From: Actinomycetes bacterium
Lineage (GTDB): Bacteria; Actinomycetota; Actinomycetes; Streptosporangiales; Streptosporangiaceae
DNA length: 14,902 nt
NCBI GenBank assembly: GCA_025964635.1
Contig: JAOPYP010000105.1
Coordinates: 1-14,902, forward strand
Reading direction: 5' to 3'
The notes under the pieces were generated by a model. The model saw only the letters and a list, made by a program, of their open reading frames with translations, was not told the DNA's origin and searched no databases. Positions within the stretch are counted from its first letter, which is position 1; the number at the start of each line of letters is the position of its first letter. The translations under genes were made by a program, and so were the position numbers. Shown here piece by piece: positions 7,166 through 14,461 of this stretch.

Positions 7166-8323
7166 GTGCCTGACCGGTTCGCGGCCGGGTCCGGCCTGCT
7201 GGAGCCGGGGCTCGGCGTGCTCGCCCTGGTGGATCACCACGTCCATCCGGCGCTCGCGGCCGAGACCGGGGCGGCCGAGTTCGAGCAGCTGATCACCGAG
7301 TCGGACCGGCCGCTGCCCGCCGGGCTGACCCAGTTCGACTCCCAGCTGGGGGTGGCAATCCGGCGCTGGTGCGCGCCGGTCCTGGACCTCGAGCCGTTCG
7401 CCGCGCCCGCCGACTACCTGGCCCGCCGGTCCGCACTGGGCGCGGCTGAGGTCACTCGCCGGCTGCTGCGGGCCACCGGGACCGCTCATTTCCTGCTCGA
7501 CACCGGCTATGTCCGGCCCGGCCTGCTCGACCTGCCCGGGATGCGGGAGGCGGCCGGGGCCCGGGCCGACGAGATCGTCCGCCTGGAGAGCGTGGCCGAG
7601 CAGGCGGTGCGGGACGGTGACGGCAGCGCGGGAGGGTTCGCGGGCCGCTTCGCGGCGGCGCTGGCCCGCCAGGCTGCCTCAGCGGTGGGCCTGAAGAGCA
7701 TCGTCGGCTACCGCTTCGGCCTCGACTTCGACCCGGAGCCTCCCGCCGCGGCGGAGGTGACCGCGGCGGCCGGCGGCTGGCTGCGGCAGATCGAGGCCAC
7801 CGGCCGGGTCCGGGTCGAGGACCCGGTGCTGCTGCGCCACCTGCTGTGGACCGGGCTGGGGCTGGGGCTGCCGCTGCAGCTGCACACCGGGTTCGGGGAC
7901 CCGGACGCGGACCTGCGCCGCTGCGACCCGCTGCTGCTGCGCGGCTTCCTGCGGCGCACTGAGCCCGCCGGCGTGCCGGTCATGCTGCTGCACTGTTACC
8001 CCTACCACCGCGGGGCCGGCTACCTGGCCCAGGCGTTCCCGCACGTCTACCTGGATGTCGGGCTGGCCATCAACTACGCGGGCGCGCGGGCCGCGGCCGT
8101 GGTCGCCGAGTCCCTGGAGCTGGCCCCGTTCGGCAAGCTGCTGTTCTCCTCCGACGCCTGGGGACCGCCGGAACTGCATTACCTGGGCGCCCGGCTGTGG
8201 CGCCGCGCCACGGCCCGGGTGCTCGGGGAATGGGTCGCCGACGGCGACTGGAGCCAGGCTGACGCGCTGCGGGTCGCGGAGATGGTCGGGGCGGGCAACG
8301 CGCGCCGCGTATACGGCCTCTAG
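7166..8323 (+). CDS. Amidohydrolase-2 family metal hydrolase, FluG N-terminal domain-like
   Basis: This 385-residue TIM-barrel metallohydrolase of the amidohydrolase superfamily resembles the N-terminal half of fungal FluG. Visible metal and catalytic residues are HxH at 25/27 (DHHVH), K177 in LKSIVGYRFGL, H240 in LQLHTGFGD, H276 in MLLHCYPYHRG and D330 in LFSSDAWGPPELH. In this superfamily these bind one or two divalent metals that activate water to cleave a C-N, C-O or C-C bond. With a glutamine-synthetase-like ligase nearby, removal of a gamma-glutamyl group from a pathway intermediate is a reasonable guess, not a demonstrated role. GTG 7166 is preferred since GGAG (7157-7160) lies five bases ahead; ATG 7121 would add 15 residues (Pro-rich) and has no such site. 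Some family members are decarboxylases, which is the main alternative. Confidence 0.85.
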   Translation: MPDRFAAGSGLLEPGLGVLALVDHHVHPALAAETGAAEFEQLITESDRPLPAGLTQFDSQLGVAIRRWCAPVLDLEPFAAPADYLARRSALGAAEVTRRLLRATGTAHFLLDTGYVRPGLLDLPGMREAAGARADEIVRLESVAEQAVRDGDGSAGGFAGRFAAALARQAASAVGLKSIVGYRFGLDFDPEPPAAAEVTAAAGGWLRQIEATGRVRVEDPVLLRHLLWTGLGLGLPLQLHTGFGDPDADLRRCDPLLLRGFLRRTEPAGVPVMLLHCYPYHRGAGYLAQAFPHVYLDVGLAINYAGARAAAVVAESLELAPFGKLLFSSDAWGPPELHYLGARLWRRATARVLGEWVADGDWSQADALRVAEMVGAGNARRVYGL

Positions 8324-8364
8324 CGCGGCGGCGCCTCCAGCCCGGCAGCGCCTCTAGCCCGGCA
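8314..8364. repeat. 17-bp tandem repeat spanning a stop codon
   Basis: GCGCCTCCAGCCCGGCA (8331-8347) and GCGCCTCTAGCCCGGCA (8348-8364) are adjacent and differ at one base. The preceding 17 bases (8314-8330), which contain the amidohydrolase stop TAG, match the second unit at about 13 of 17. The gene's last codons and stop seem to have been duplicated into the intergenic region. No stable terminator hairpin is formed. Confidence 0.75.
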
Positions 8365-8418
8365 GCACGGGGGCCAGCCGAAACCCGGAAAGTCCCCGCC
8401 CGGGTGTCCGTCAGGTAT

Positions 8419-8435
8419 CGTGCGCGTTACGTACA
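8419..8435. promoter_or_regulatory. Candidate operator, copy 2, upstream of AraC gene
   Basis: CGTGCGCGTTACGTACA matches the element at 4964-4980 at 15 of 17 bases, differing at positions 1 and 13. GTTC follows at the same offset (8439-8442). It lies 49 bases upstream of the chosen AraC start, a normal place for autoregulation. The inverted repeat is imperfect here (CGTGCG/CGTACA). This suggests the conserved feature is the non-palindromic core plus GTTC, as expected for an AraC monomer contacting two successive major grooves. Confidence 0.65.
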
Positions 8436-8484
8436 TTCGTTCACATGCTGTCATAAGCCGCGCGACCTGGATGCAGAGGTGGCC

Positions 8485-9447
8485 ATGGCTGGGGTTCTGC
8501 GCACCGATGACGTGACCCAGGCTGACCGGTTCGCCCAGTGGCGGCACTGGATCTCCGCGACGTTCGTCCCGCTGGAGTGCGCGCCGGTCAGCCGGGAGCC
8601 GTTCCGGGGCGAGGTGGCGCACTGGGAACTCGGAGAGCTGCTGGTGTCCCGGGTGGCCGCCCATCCGCACCTGGCCTCGCGGACCCGCCGGATGATCGCC
8701 CTCCGGGAGGCGGGCTACTACAAGGTCGGGCTGCTTACCCGCGGCTCGTGCCGGCTGTCCCAGGAGGGGCGCGAAGCCCGGCTGCGGCCGGGGGACCTCG
8801 CGATCTATGACTGCCGCCGCCCGTACACGATGGTGTTCGACGAGCCCCACGAGATGTCGTTCCTGATGTTCCCCTGCGACCGGCTCCGGCTGCCGCCCGC
8901 GGCGGTGGAGCAGGTCCTGGTTACGCCGGTGTCCAGCGCGCAGAGCACCGGCTCGCTGGTCGCGCCCTTCCTGCGGCGGCTGGTGGCCAACCTGGAGCAG
9001 CCTGGTGAGCCGGTCAACTGCCGCCTGGCGGACAACGTGCTCGACCTGCTCGCGACGCTGTTCGGGGAGCGGACCGGGGTGCTGCCCACGGACCCGGCCA
9101 TGATGCGGCGCTCGCTGCTGCTGAACCTGCACGGCTGGATCGAGGCCCACCTGGCCGACCCGGACCTGGGCCCGGCCACGATCGCCCGGGCGAACCACAT
9201 CTCCGTGCGCTACCTGCACCGGCTGTTCCACGATCAGGGCACGTCGGTGGCCCGGTGGGTGCGTGAACGGCGGCTGGCCAACTGCCGCCGTGACCTGGAG
9301 GACCCGGCGCTGGCGCAGCGCGGGGTCCAGGCGATCGCCCGGCGCTGGGGCTTCGAGGACCCGGCCCACTTCAGCAAGATCTTCAAGGTCAGCTACGGTG
9401 AGCCCCCCGGCGCCTACAGACATCGGTCCGGCGCTCTCCGGCCTTAG
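8485..9447 (+). CDS. AraC-family transcriptional regulator
   Basis: This 320-residue regulator has an N-terminal AraC-binding-like sensor domain (about 8-190; begins TDDVTQADRFAQWRHWISATF, includes RPGDLAIYDCRRPY at 101-114) and a C-terminal AraC DNA-binding domain. The two helix-turn-helix units are at about 227-249 (LGPATIARANHISVRYLHRLF) and 280-311 (VQAIARRWGFEDPAHFSKIFK...GEPPGAYR). Members of this domain pairing usually activate nearby catabolic genes in response to a small effector. ATG 8485 is chosen because the family normally begins a few residues before 'ADRFAQW' and AGAGGTGG sits just upstream. The GTG at 8404 would place the conserved 8419-8435 element inside the coding region, which is unlikely. 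It lies between the catabolic genes and the transporter operon, so both are candidate targets. The effector is unknown. Confidence 0.93.
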   Translation: MAGVLRTDDVTQADRFAQWRHWISATFVPLECAPVSREPFRGEVAHWELGELLVSRVAAHPHLASRTRRMIALREAGYYKVGLLTRGSCRLSQEGREARLRPGDLAIYDCRRPYTMVFDEPHEMSFLMFPCDRLRLPPAAVEQVLVTPVSSAQSTGSLVAPFLRRLVANLEQPGEPVNCRLADNVLDLLATLFGERTGVLPTDPAMMRRSLLLNLHGWIEAHLADPDLGPATIARANHISVRYLHRLFHDQGTSVARWVRERRLANCRRDLEDPALAQRGVQAIARRWGFEDPAHFSKIFKVSYGEPPGAYRHRSGALRP

Positions 9448-9551
9448 CACCGTGCGCTGAGCACCAATAGCCGGGCACTCTGCGACAAACTCCCGGGCTC
9501 CTGGTGCGCCGATGCTGCCTATCAGGCAATGGCGCACAGGAGGTACACCCA
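9448..9551 (+). promoter_or_regulatory. Leader region of the ABC importer operon
   Basis: This 104-base spacer should hold the importer promoter or a read-through leader from the AraC gene. It begins with CGTGCGC (9451-9457), identical to the first seven bases of the 8419 element, but only about 9 of 17 bases match overall, so it is at best a weak site. CCCGGGC (9492-9498) and a large nested hairpin (9504-9537) follow, then AGGAGGT (9538-9544). No convincing -35/-10 pair was found. Confidence 0.4.
9504..9537 (+). promoter_or_regulatory. Nested hairpin abutting the ribosome-binding site
   Basis: GTGCGCC (9504-9510) pairs perfectly with GGCGCAC (9531-9537). Inside, TGCCT (9516-9520) pairs with AGGCA (9524-9528) around ATC. 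The outer stem ends at the base immediately before AGGAGGT (9538-9544) of the binding-protein gene. Such placement could regulate translation start, stabilise the 5' end, act as a weak attenuator, or be an operator in DNA form. Confidence 0.55.
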
Positions 9552-10904
9552 GTGAGTCACACCGATGACAGCCCGCGGCCGGCCCCATCGCAGACCGGGG
9601 CGCAGGCTGGTCCCGCGCTTACCCGCCGTGCCTTCGTGGGCCTGGCCGGCGCGGCCGGGCTCGGCCTCGCCGCCGGCTGCAGCGGCGGGCTCAAGAGCTC
9701 CTCCGGCTCCTCCGCCGGCACCATCAAGATCGGTTACGTCAGCCCCCGCACCGGCCCGGACGCCGCGTTCACCTCGTCTGACCCGTTCGTGCTGAGCAAG
9801 GTCCGGGCGGCGCTGGCCAGGGGCCTGACCGCTGGCGGCAAGAAGTACAAGGTCGAGATCTTCACCGCGGACAGCCAGTCCAGCGACACCCGGGCCGCCC
9901 AGGTCGCCCAGCAGCTGATCACCCAGAACAACGTGGACATCATGCTGACCACGTCCGCCCCGGAGACCGTTAACCCGGTGTCCGACCAGTGCGAGAGCGC
10001 CCACGTCCCGTGCCTCGGCACGATCGTGCCCTGGGAGGCCTGGTTCCTCGGCCGCGGCGGCACGATAGGCAAGACGGCCGCCGCGTCCAGTTCCTTCACG
10101 TACACCTACCTGTACTTCATCGGCCTCGAAGACGAGCTGGCCGGCCAGGTCCCCGCCTGGAAGGAACTCACCACCAACCACAAGGTAGGCGGCCTGTGGC
10201 CGAGCGACGCCGACGGCTCCGCGTTCCGCGGCGCGTTCACCAAGGCGCTGCCCGGTGACGGCTACAAGGTCATCAACCCCGGGGCCTACTCGGACGGCGC
10301 GACCGACTTCACCACGATCATCAACAAGTACAAGTCGTCCGGCGCGGAGATCGTCCAGGGCTGCCCGCTGCCCCCGGACTTCGCAACGTTCTGGAAGCAG
10401 GCCAGCTCGATGGGGTACAAACCCAAGATCGCCTGCATCGCCAAGGCCATCCTGTTCCCCAGCGTGGTGGTCGGCCTGGGCGCGCTCGGCGAGAACCTGC
10501 TCACCGACGCCTGGTGGACGCCGGGCATGCCGTGGAAGTCGTCGTTCGACGGGATGACCTGCCGGCAGTACGCGAACGAGTACCAGGCGGCGACCGGCCA
10601 GCAATGGACCCAGCCGATGTCGTTCAACTACGCGGTGTTCGAGATCGCGGCCCACGTGTTCAGGTCGGTCAGCGACCCGCACGATCACGAAGAGGTCGCC
10701 GCCCAGATCGGCAAGTCCCGGGGTGAGGTGATCACCGGCAGCTACGACTTCACCGGCGGCCCGGTGAAGAACGTCGCCGTGCACGACGACTTCGCGGGCC
10801 AGTGGCAGAAGAGCAAGGACCCGAAGTTCATGTACGACCTGTACGTGGTGAACAACGCGATGGACTCCTCTGTCCCGGTCACCGCGCCGCTCGAGTCCCT
10901 GTGA
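9552..10904 (+). CDS. ABC transporter substrate-binding lipoprotein (type 1 periplasmic-binding fold)
   Basis: This 450-residue extracytoplasmic receptor captures a substrate and hands it to the LivHM-type permease. GTG 9552 is fixed by AGGAGGT (9538-9544) seven bases upstream. The N-terminus carries a twin-arginine motif (TRRAFVG, 24-30), a hydrophobic stretch and a lipobox LAAGC with the acylated C43, followed by a Ser/Gly linker. It is therefore predicted to be Tat-exported and membrane-anchored. The mature part begins TIKIGYVSPRTGPDAAF, the standard opening of branched-chain-amino-acid-type receptors (Peripla_BP_6). Abundant Trp residues (for example AWWTPGMPW near 320-328) might suit an aromatic or amide ligand, but the ligand cannot be read from sequence. 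It is first gene of the importer operon. Confidence 0.93.
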   Translation: MSHTDDSPRPAPSQTGAQAGPALTRRAFVGLAGAAGLGLAAGCSGGLKSSSGSSAGTIKIGYVSPRTGPDAAFTSSDPFVLSKVRAALARGLTAGGKKYKVEIFTADSQSSDTRAAQVAQQLITQNNVDIMLTTSAPETVNPVSDQCESAHVPCLGTIVPWEAWFLGRGGTIGKTAAASSSFTYTYLYFIGLEDELAGQVPAWKELTTNHKVGGLWPSDADGSAFRGAFTKALPGDGYKVINPGAYSDGATDFTTIINKYKSSGAEIVQGCPLPPDFATFWKQASSMGYKPKIACIAKAILFPSVVVGLGALGENLLTDAWWTPGMPWKSSFDGMTCRQYANEYQAATGQQWTQPMSFNYAVFEIAAHVFRSVSDPHDHEEVAAQIGKSRGEVITGSYDFTGGPVKNVAVHDDFAGQWQKSKDPKFMYDLYVVNNAMDSSVPVTAPLESL

Positions 10905-10936
10905 TCGGGCTGGCCCTTGAGAGCGGGGACAGCACC

Positions 10937-11674
10937 GTGAGCGGGACGGACAACGCCCTGCTGGCCGTGCGCGACGTGCACCAGCAGTTCGGCGCGCTGA
11001 TGGTGCTGACCGGGGTGAGCCTGGCCGTGCCGCCCGGCCAGGCGGTGGGCGTGGTCGGCCCGAACGGGGCGGGCAAGTCCACCCTGCTGGACATCGTGGC
11101 GGGCGGCCGCCGCCCGGACGCCGGCCGGATCTACCTCGGCGGCACCGATGTCACCGCGGTGCCGGCGGGCCGCCGGACCCGGCTCGGGCTGGGCCGCACC
11201 TTCCAGGTGCCGCGGCCATTCCCGGCCCTGACGGTGTTCGAGAACGCGCTGGTCGCCGCGGTCCGCGGGGCCGGGCTGCGGCGCCGGGCCGCCTACCAGG
11301 TGGCGTACGGGGCGCTGGAGCAGACCGGCCTGGCGGCCCGGGCCAACACTCCCGCCCGCCAGCTCACCCTGCTCGAGCGCAAACGGCTGGAGCTCGCCCG
11401 GGCCCTGGCCACCGAGCCGTCCGTGCTGCTGCTGGACGAGATCGCGGGCGGGCTGAGCGAGCCGGAGACCGACGCCCTGGTGGGCACGATCCGCTCGGTG
11501 CACGCGGCCGGGGTCACGATCGTCTGGGTCGAGCACATCATGCGGGCGCTGACTCAGGTGGTGCAGCGCGCCGTCTGCCTGGCCGATGGGCGGCTGCTGT
11601 TCGACGGCACCCCGGAGGAGATGCTGCGCGACCAGCATGTCCGCCGCGCCTACCTGGGCGGGACGGTGGCATGA
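10937..11674 (+). CDS. livG: ABC transporter ATP-binding protein, LivG type
   Basis: This 245-residue cytoplasmic ATPase powers the importer. Walker A GPNGAGKST (41-49), Q-loop TFQ (88-90) and the LivG-typical TFQVPRPFPALTVFENAL, Walker B VLLLDE (163-168) and switch His H200 (VWVEH) are all present. The signature region reads QLTLLERKR (142-150) instead of LSGGQ, a known variant in this ATPase branch. GTG 10937 gives the usual short N-terminus and has a purine-rich GAGAGCGGGG ahead. GTG 10901, overlapping the binding-protein stop by four bases, would add 12 residues but lacks a ribosome-binding site. The 3' end overlaps the next ATPase gene by ATGA. The symbol denotes family, not a proven leucine substrate. 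Confidence 0.93.
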   Translation: MSGTDNALLAVRDVHQQFGALMVLTGVSLAVPPGQAVGVVGPNGAGKSTLLDIVAGGRRPDAGRIYLGGTDVTAVPAGRRTRLGLGRTFQVPRPFPALTVFENALVAAVRGAGLRRRAAYQVAYGALEQTGLAARANTPARQLTLLERKRLELARALATEPSVLLLDEIAGGLSEPETDALVGTIRSVHAAGVTIVWVEHIMRALTQVVQRAVCLADGRLLFDGTPEEMLRDQHVRRAYLGGTVA

Positions 11675-12513
11675 CCACGCTGACCGTAGCGGGCCTCGAC
11701 GCGGGCTACCGGGACTTCCAGGCCCTGTTCGGGGTGAGCCTGGACCTGGCCGAGGGTGAGACGGTCGCGCTGATCGGCGCGAACGGGGCGGGCAAGAGCA
11801 CGCTGCTGATGACGATCGCGGGCGCGCTGCGCCCCTGGCGCGGGCGGATCACGCTGGACGGTCTGGACATCGCCGGGCTCCCCGACCATCACCGGGCCCG
11901 GCTGGGCATCGCGATCGTCCCCGAAGGGCGCCGGCTGTTTCCCAGCCTCACCGCCGAGGAGAACATCCTGGTGCCCACCACCGGGCGCGGGGGTCCGTGG
12001 AGCCTGGACGCGCTGTACGACCTGTTCCCCATGGTCGCGGCGCGCCGCTCGCACCGGGCGGGCCTGCTGTCCGGCGGGGAGCAGCAGGCGGTGGCGATCG
12101 CGCGGGCGCTGGCCGCGAATCCGCGGGTGCTGCTGATGGACGAGGTGTCGCTGGGCCTGGCCCCGGCTGTGGTAGACGGCTTCTACCGGCTGCTGCCGCG
12201 CATCCAGCAGTCCGGGGTGTGCATCCTCCTGGTCGAGCAGGACATCGACCGGGCCCTGGCGGCCAGCGACCGGGCGCTCTGCCTGCTCGAGGGCCGGGTG
12301 GTCATGGCCGGTGACAGCGCCGGCCTGGATCGCGACCGGCTGATCTCCGCCTACTTCGGCGCGCCTTCCGCCCCACGATCTTCCGCAACGAAAACCGGAC
12401 CGGCGCCCGTGCCTCCCGATAAGCCCGTGCCTCCCGGTAAGCCCGTGCCTCCCGGTAAGCGGGTGCCTCCCGCCAGGCCGGTGCCCCCGGCAGACCCGGA
12501 GGTGCCGCGGTGA
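11671..12513 (+). CDS. livF: ABC transporter ATP-binding protein, LivF type, with proline-rich tail
   Basis: This second ATPase of the importer has 280 residues, against about 235 usual for LivF. Walker A GANGAGKST (36-44), EGRRLFPSLTAEENI (85-99, the LivF hallmark), signature LSGGEQQ (133-139), Walker B VLLMDE (153-158) and VEQD in place of the switch His (188-191, normal for LivF) are present. The normal protein ends near residue 230 (SAYFG). The extra 50 residues contain five copies of a VPPGKP-like hexapeptide (247-276) encoded by an 18-base tandem repeat. The tail is basic and probably disordered, of unknown role. The start overlaps the previous stop (ATGA) and the end overlaps the permease start (GTGA), indicating coupled translation. 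Confidence 0.94.
   Translation: MTTLTVAGLDAGYRDFQALFGVSLDLAEGETVALIGANGAGKSTLLMTIAGALRPWRGRITLDGLDIAGLPDHHRARLGIAIVPEGRRLFPSLTAEENILVPTTGRGGPWSLDALYDLFPMVAARRSHRAGLLSGGEQQAVAIARALAANPRVLLMDEVSLGLAPAVVDGFYRLLPRIQQSGVCILLVEQDIDRALAASDRALCLLEGRVVMAGDSAGLDRDRLISAYFGAPSAPRSSATKTGPAPVPPDKPVPPGKPVPPGKRVPPARPVPPADPEVPR
12409..12498 (+). repeat. 18-bp coding tandem repeat, five units (VPPGKP)
   Basis: Units begin at 12409, 12427, 12445, 12463 and 12481. The type unit GTGCCTCCCGGTAAGCCC is nearly exact in units 1-3; units 4 and 5 diverge progressively. The repeat stays in frame at the end of the LivF-type gene and encodes VPP[DG]KP-like hexapeptides. The last unit ends where the GGAGG ribosome-binding site of the next gene begins (12498-12502), so copy-number change would alter the tail but leave that site intact. 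Confidence 0.88.
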
Positions 12514-13400
12514 CGTGGCTCAACGACACGCTGCAAGGGATCTTCGTCGGCGGCGGGTACGCGCTGACCGCGGTCGGCCTGTCGCTCATGTTCGGGGTCA
12601 TGCGGCTGGTCAACCTGGCCCACGGTGACCTCGCCGTCTGCGCCACCTACCTGGTCACCAGCATGATGGCCGCGCTCGGCGTGCCGTTCCTGGCCGCGCT
12701 GCTGCTGATGCTCCCGCTGGCCTTCGCCGCGGGCGCGGTGCTCCAGCTGGCCCTGTTCGACCGGGCCCTCCGCACCGGGCCGCTCGCCCCGCTGCTGGTC
12801 ACGTTCGGCCTCTCGATCATGATCCAGAACCTGCTGCAGCAGACCTACTCGGCGAACGTGCGCGGCGTCCCGGCGGGCAGCATCGACGTGTCCGCCGCGC
12901 ATCTGGGCGGACTGGTCCTGCCCGGGCTGTCGGTGCTGAAGCTGGCCCTGGCGCTGGTGGTGATCGGCGGGCTGAGCGCCGCGCTCCGCTTCACCGGCTG
13001 GGGCCGGCGGGTCCGGGCCACCTCCGACGACGTGGCCATCGCCCGCCTGCAGGGCATCCGGGTCCGGCCCTTGTTCGCCACGGTGACCGGCATCGCGATC
13101 GCGGCCGCGGCGCTGGCGGGCACGCTGGGCGCGGTGACCACCGGGGTGTACCCGACGCTGGGCACGCTGACCCTGATCTTCGCGTTCGAGGCGGTGGTCA
13201 TCGGCGGGCTCGGCTCGCTGTGGGGAACGCTGCTGGGCGGCATCCTGATCGGCGTCACCCAGGTGCTCGTCTCGCAGGTCAGCGTGCCCTACGCCACGCT
13301 GGCGTCGCAGCTGCTGTTCCTGCTCGTGCTGGTGGTGCGGCCGGAGGGCCTGTTCGGCACCGGCGAGGCCGCTGGGCAGGCCACCGGGGCGGAGGCGTGA
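12510..13400 (+). CDS. livH: ABC transporter permease, LivH type
   Basis: This 296-residue polytopic inner-membrane subunit forms the channel with the LivM-type partner. Family markers are GYALTAVGLSLMFGVMRLVN followed by LAHGD (16-40), LVTFGLSIMIQNLL (96-109), the ATPase-coupling loop RVRATSDDVAIARLQGI (169-185) and VVIGGLGSLWGTLLGGILIG (230-249). About eight hydrophobic segments are seen, as expected for LivH. GTG 12510 overlaps the LivF-type stop by four bases and has GGAGG (12498-12502) at a good distance. It overlaps the next gene by one base (TGATG). Substrate specificity is not set by this subunit alone and remains unknown. Confidence 0.94.
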   Translation: MTWLNDTLQGIFVGGGYALTAVGLSLMFGVMRLVNLAHGDLAVCATYLVTSMMAALGVPFLAALLLMLPLAFAAGAVLQLALFDRALRTGPLAPLLVTFGLSIMIQNLLQQTYSANVRGVPAGSIDVSAAHLGGLVLPGLSVLKLALALVVIGGLSAALRFTGWGRRVRATSDDVAIARLQGIRVRPLFATVTGIAIAAAALAGTLGAVTTGVYPTLGTLTLIFAFEAVVIGGLGSLWGTLLGGILIGVTQVLVSQVSVPYATLASQLLFLLVLVVRPEGLFGTGEAAGQATGAEA

Positions 13401-14461
13401 TGACGATGAAACGACCCGGGACGCCGGCCCCGCCTGCCGCCCGGCCCCCGGCGGCCGGGGCCACCGCGCCGGTCCAGGTCAGCCGCTGGAGCACCGCGGC
13501 CACGGTGACCACGGCATGCGCCGCGGTCGCGGTGGTGCTGCTGGCCCTGGCGCCGTACGTGATCGGCACCAACCTCACCCAGCCGATGGTGACCCTGTTC
13601 CTGCTGGCCGCGATGGCCTCGCTGTGGAACCTGCTGGCCGGGTACGCCGGGATGATCTCGTTCGGGCAGCAGGCCTACCTGGGCATCGGGGCCTACGCGC
13701 TCTACCTGCTCGGCCGGGCCGGGATCAGCCCGTTCGCGGCGATCCCGCTGGCCGCGGCGGCCGCGGCGGTGGCGGCCGCGGGTATCTTCCTGATCCTGCG
13801 CCGGCTGTCCGGCGGGTACTTCGCGGTGGCCAGCTGGGTGGTGGCCGAGTGCCTGTTCCTGTACGTGACCACGCAGGGCTGGCTGGGCGGCGGCACGGGG
13901 GTCGGGCTGCAGCAGCTGTCCTCGATGGTCCCGGTGGTCCGGGAGGCGGACACCTACTGGACGGCGCTGGCCGTGCTGGTCCTCTGCGCGGGCGGCGGGT
14001 ACCTGCTGGTGCGCAGCCGGTTCGGCCTGGACAGCCGGGCCACCGGCGGTGAGCCGGTCGCGGCCGCGGCGGTGGGCGTGGAAGTACAGCGGACCCGCCG
14101 GCTGGCCTACGTGCTGGCCGCGGCGGGGTTCGGGGCGATCGGCGCGATGCTCATCATCAGCGGCCTGTACATCGACCCGGCCTCGGTGTTCAACATCAAC
14201 TACAGCGCGGACATGCTGTTCATGGTGGTCATCGGCGGGCTCGGCACCATCGAGGGACCGCTGATCGGGGCGCTGATCCTGTTCGCCGCGCAGCAGGTGT
14301 TCGCCCAGTACGGGGCGTGGTACCTGGTCGGCATCGGCGCCCTGGCCATCGCCGTGGTGCTGCTCGCGCCGGCCGGGCTGTGGGGGATGGTCAGCGGCCG
14401 CCGGGGCTGGTCCCTGCTACCGGTGGGGTATCGAGTCCGCTCCCACCGGAGGTCCCCGTGA
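13400..14461 (+). CDS. livM: ABC transporter permease, LivM type
   Basis: This 353-residue second permease has a Pro/Ala-rich cytoplasmic N-terminus (about 30 residues) and then 9-10 hydrophobic segments. LivM markers are LWNLLAGYAGMISFGQQAYL followed by GIGAY (near 74-98), the coupling-loop stretch ending GVEVQRTRRLAYVLAAAGFG, and MVVIGGLGTIEGPLIGALIL. The usual loop sequence RAIRDNE is degenerate here (SRATGGEPVAAAAVGVEV), which may weaken the match to standard models. ATG 13400 is chosen because GGAGG (13391-13395) is just ahead; ATG 13406 also fits with better spacing and would drop two residues, while the open frame upstream of 13397 is only overlap with the LivH-type gene. The C-terminus is short and basic, and the stop overlaps the next start (GTGA). 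Confidence 0.93.
   Translation: MTMKRPGTPAPPAARPPAAGATAPVQVSRWSTAATVTTACAAVAVVLLALAPYVIGTNLTQPMVTLFLLAAMASLWNLLAGYAGMISFGQQAYLGIGAYALYLLGRAGISPFAAIPLAAAAAAVAAAGIFLILRRLSGGYFAVASWVVAECLFLYVTTQGWLGGGTGVGLQQLSSMVPVVREADTYWTALAVLVLCAGGGYLLVRSRFGLDSRATGGEPVAAAAVGVEVQRTRRLAYVLAAAGFGAIGAMLIISGLYIDPASVFNINYSADMLFMVVIGGLGTIEGPLIGALILFAAQQVFAQYGAWYLVGIGALAIAVVLLAPAGLWGMVSGRRGWSLLPVGYRVRSHRRSP

Noticed and set aside
7166..8323. Amidohydrolase as a PuuD homologue
   Set aside because: PuuD is a class I amidotransferase-fold peptidase with a catalytic Cys. This protein has metal-binding HxH and TIM-barrel motifs, so any equivalence is functional at most.
9522..10784. 420-codon minus-strand frame opposite the binding protein
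   Set aside because: Shadow frame; the opposite strand has a Tat signal, a lipobox and a receptor fold.
12409..12498. CRISPR-like array
   Set aside because: Repeat units are contiguous with no spacers and lie in frame in a coding region.
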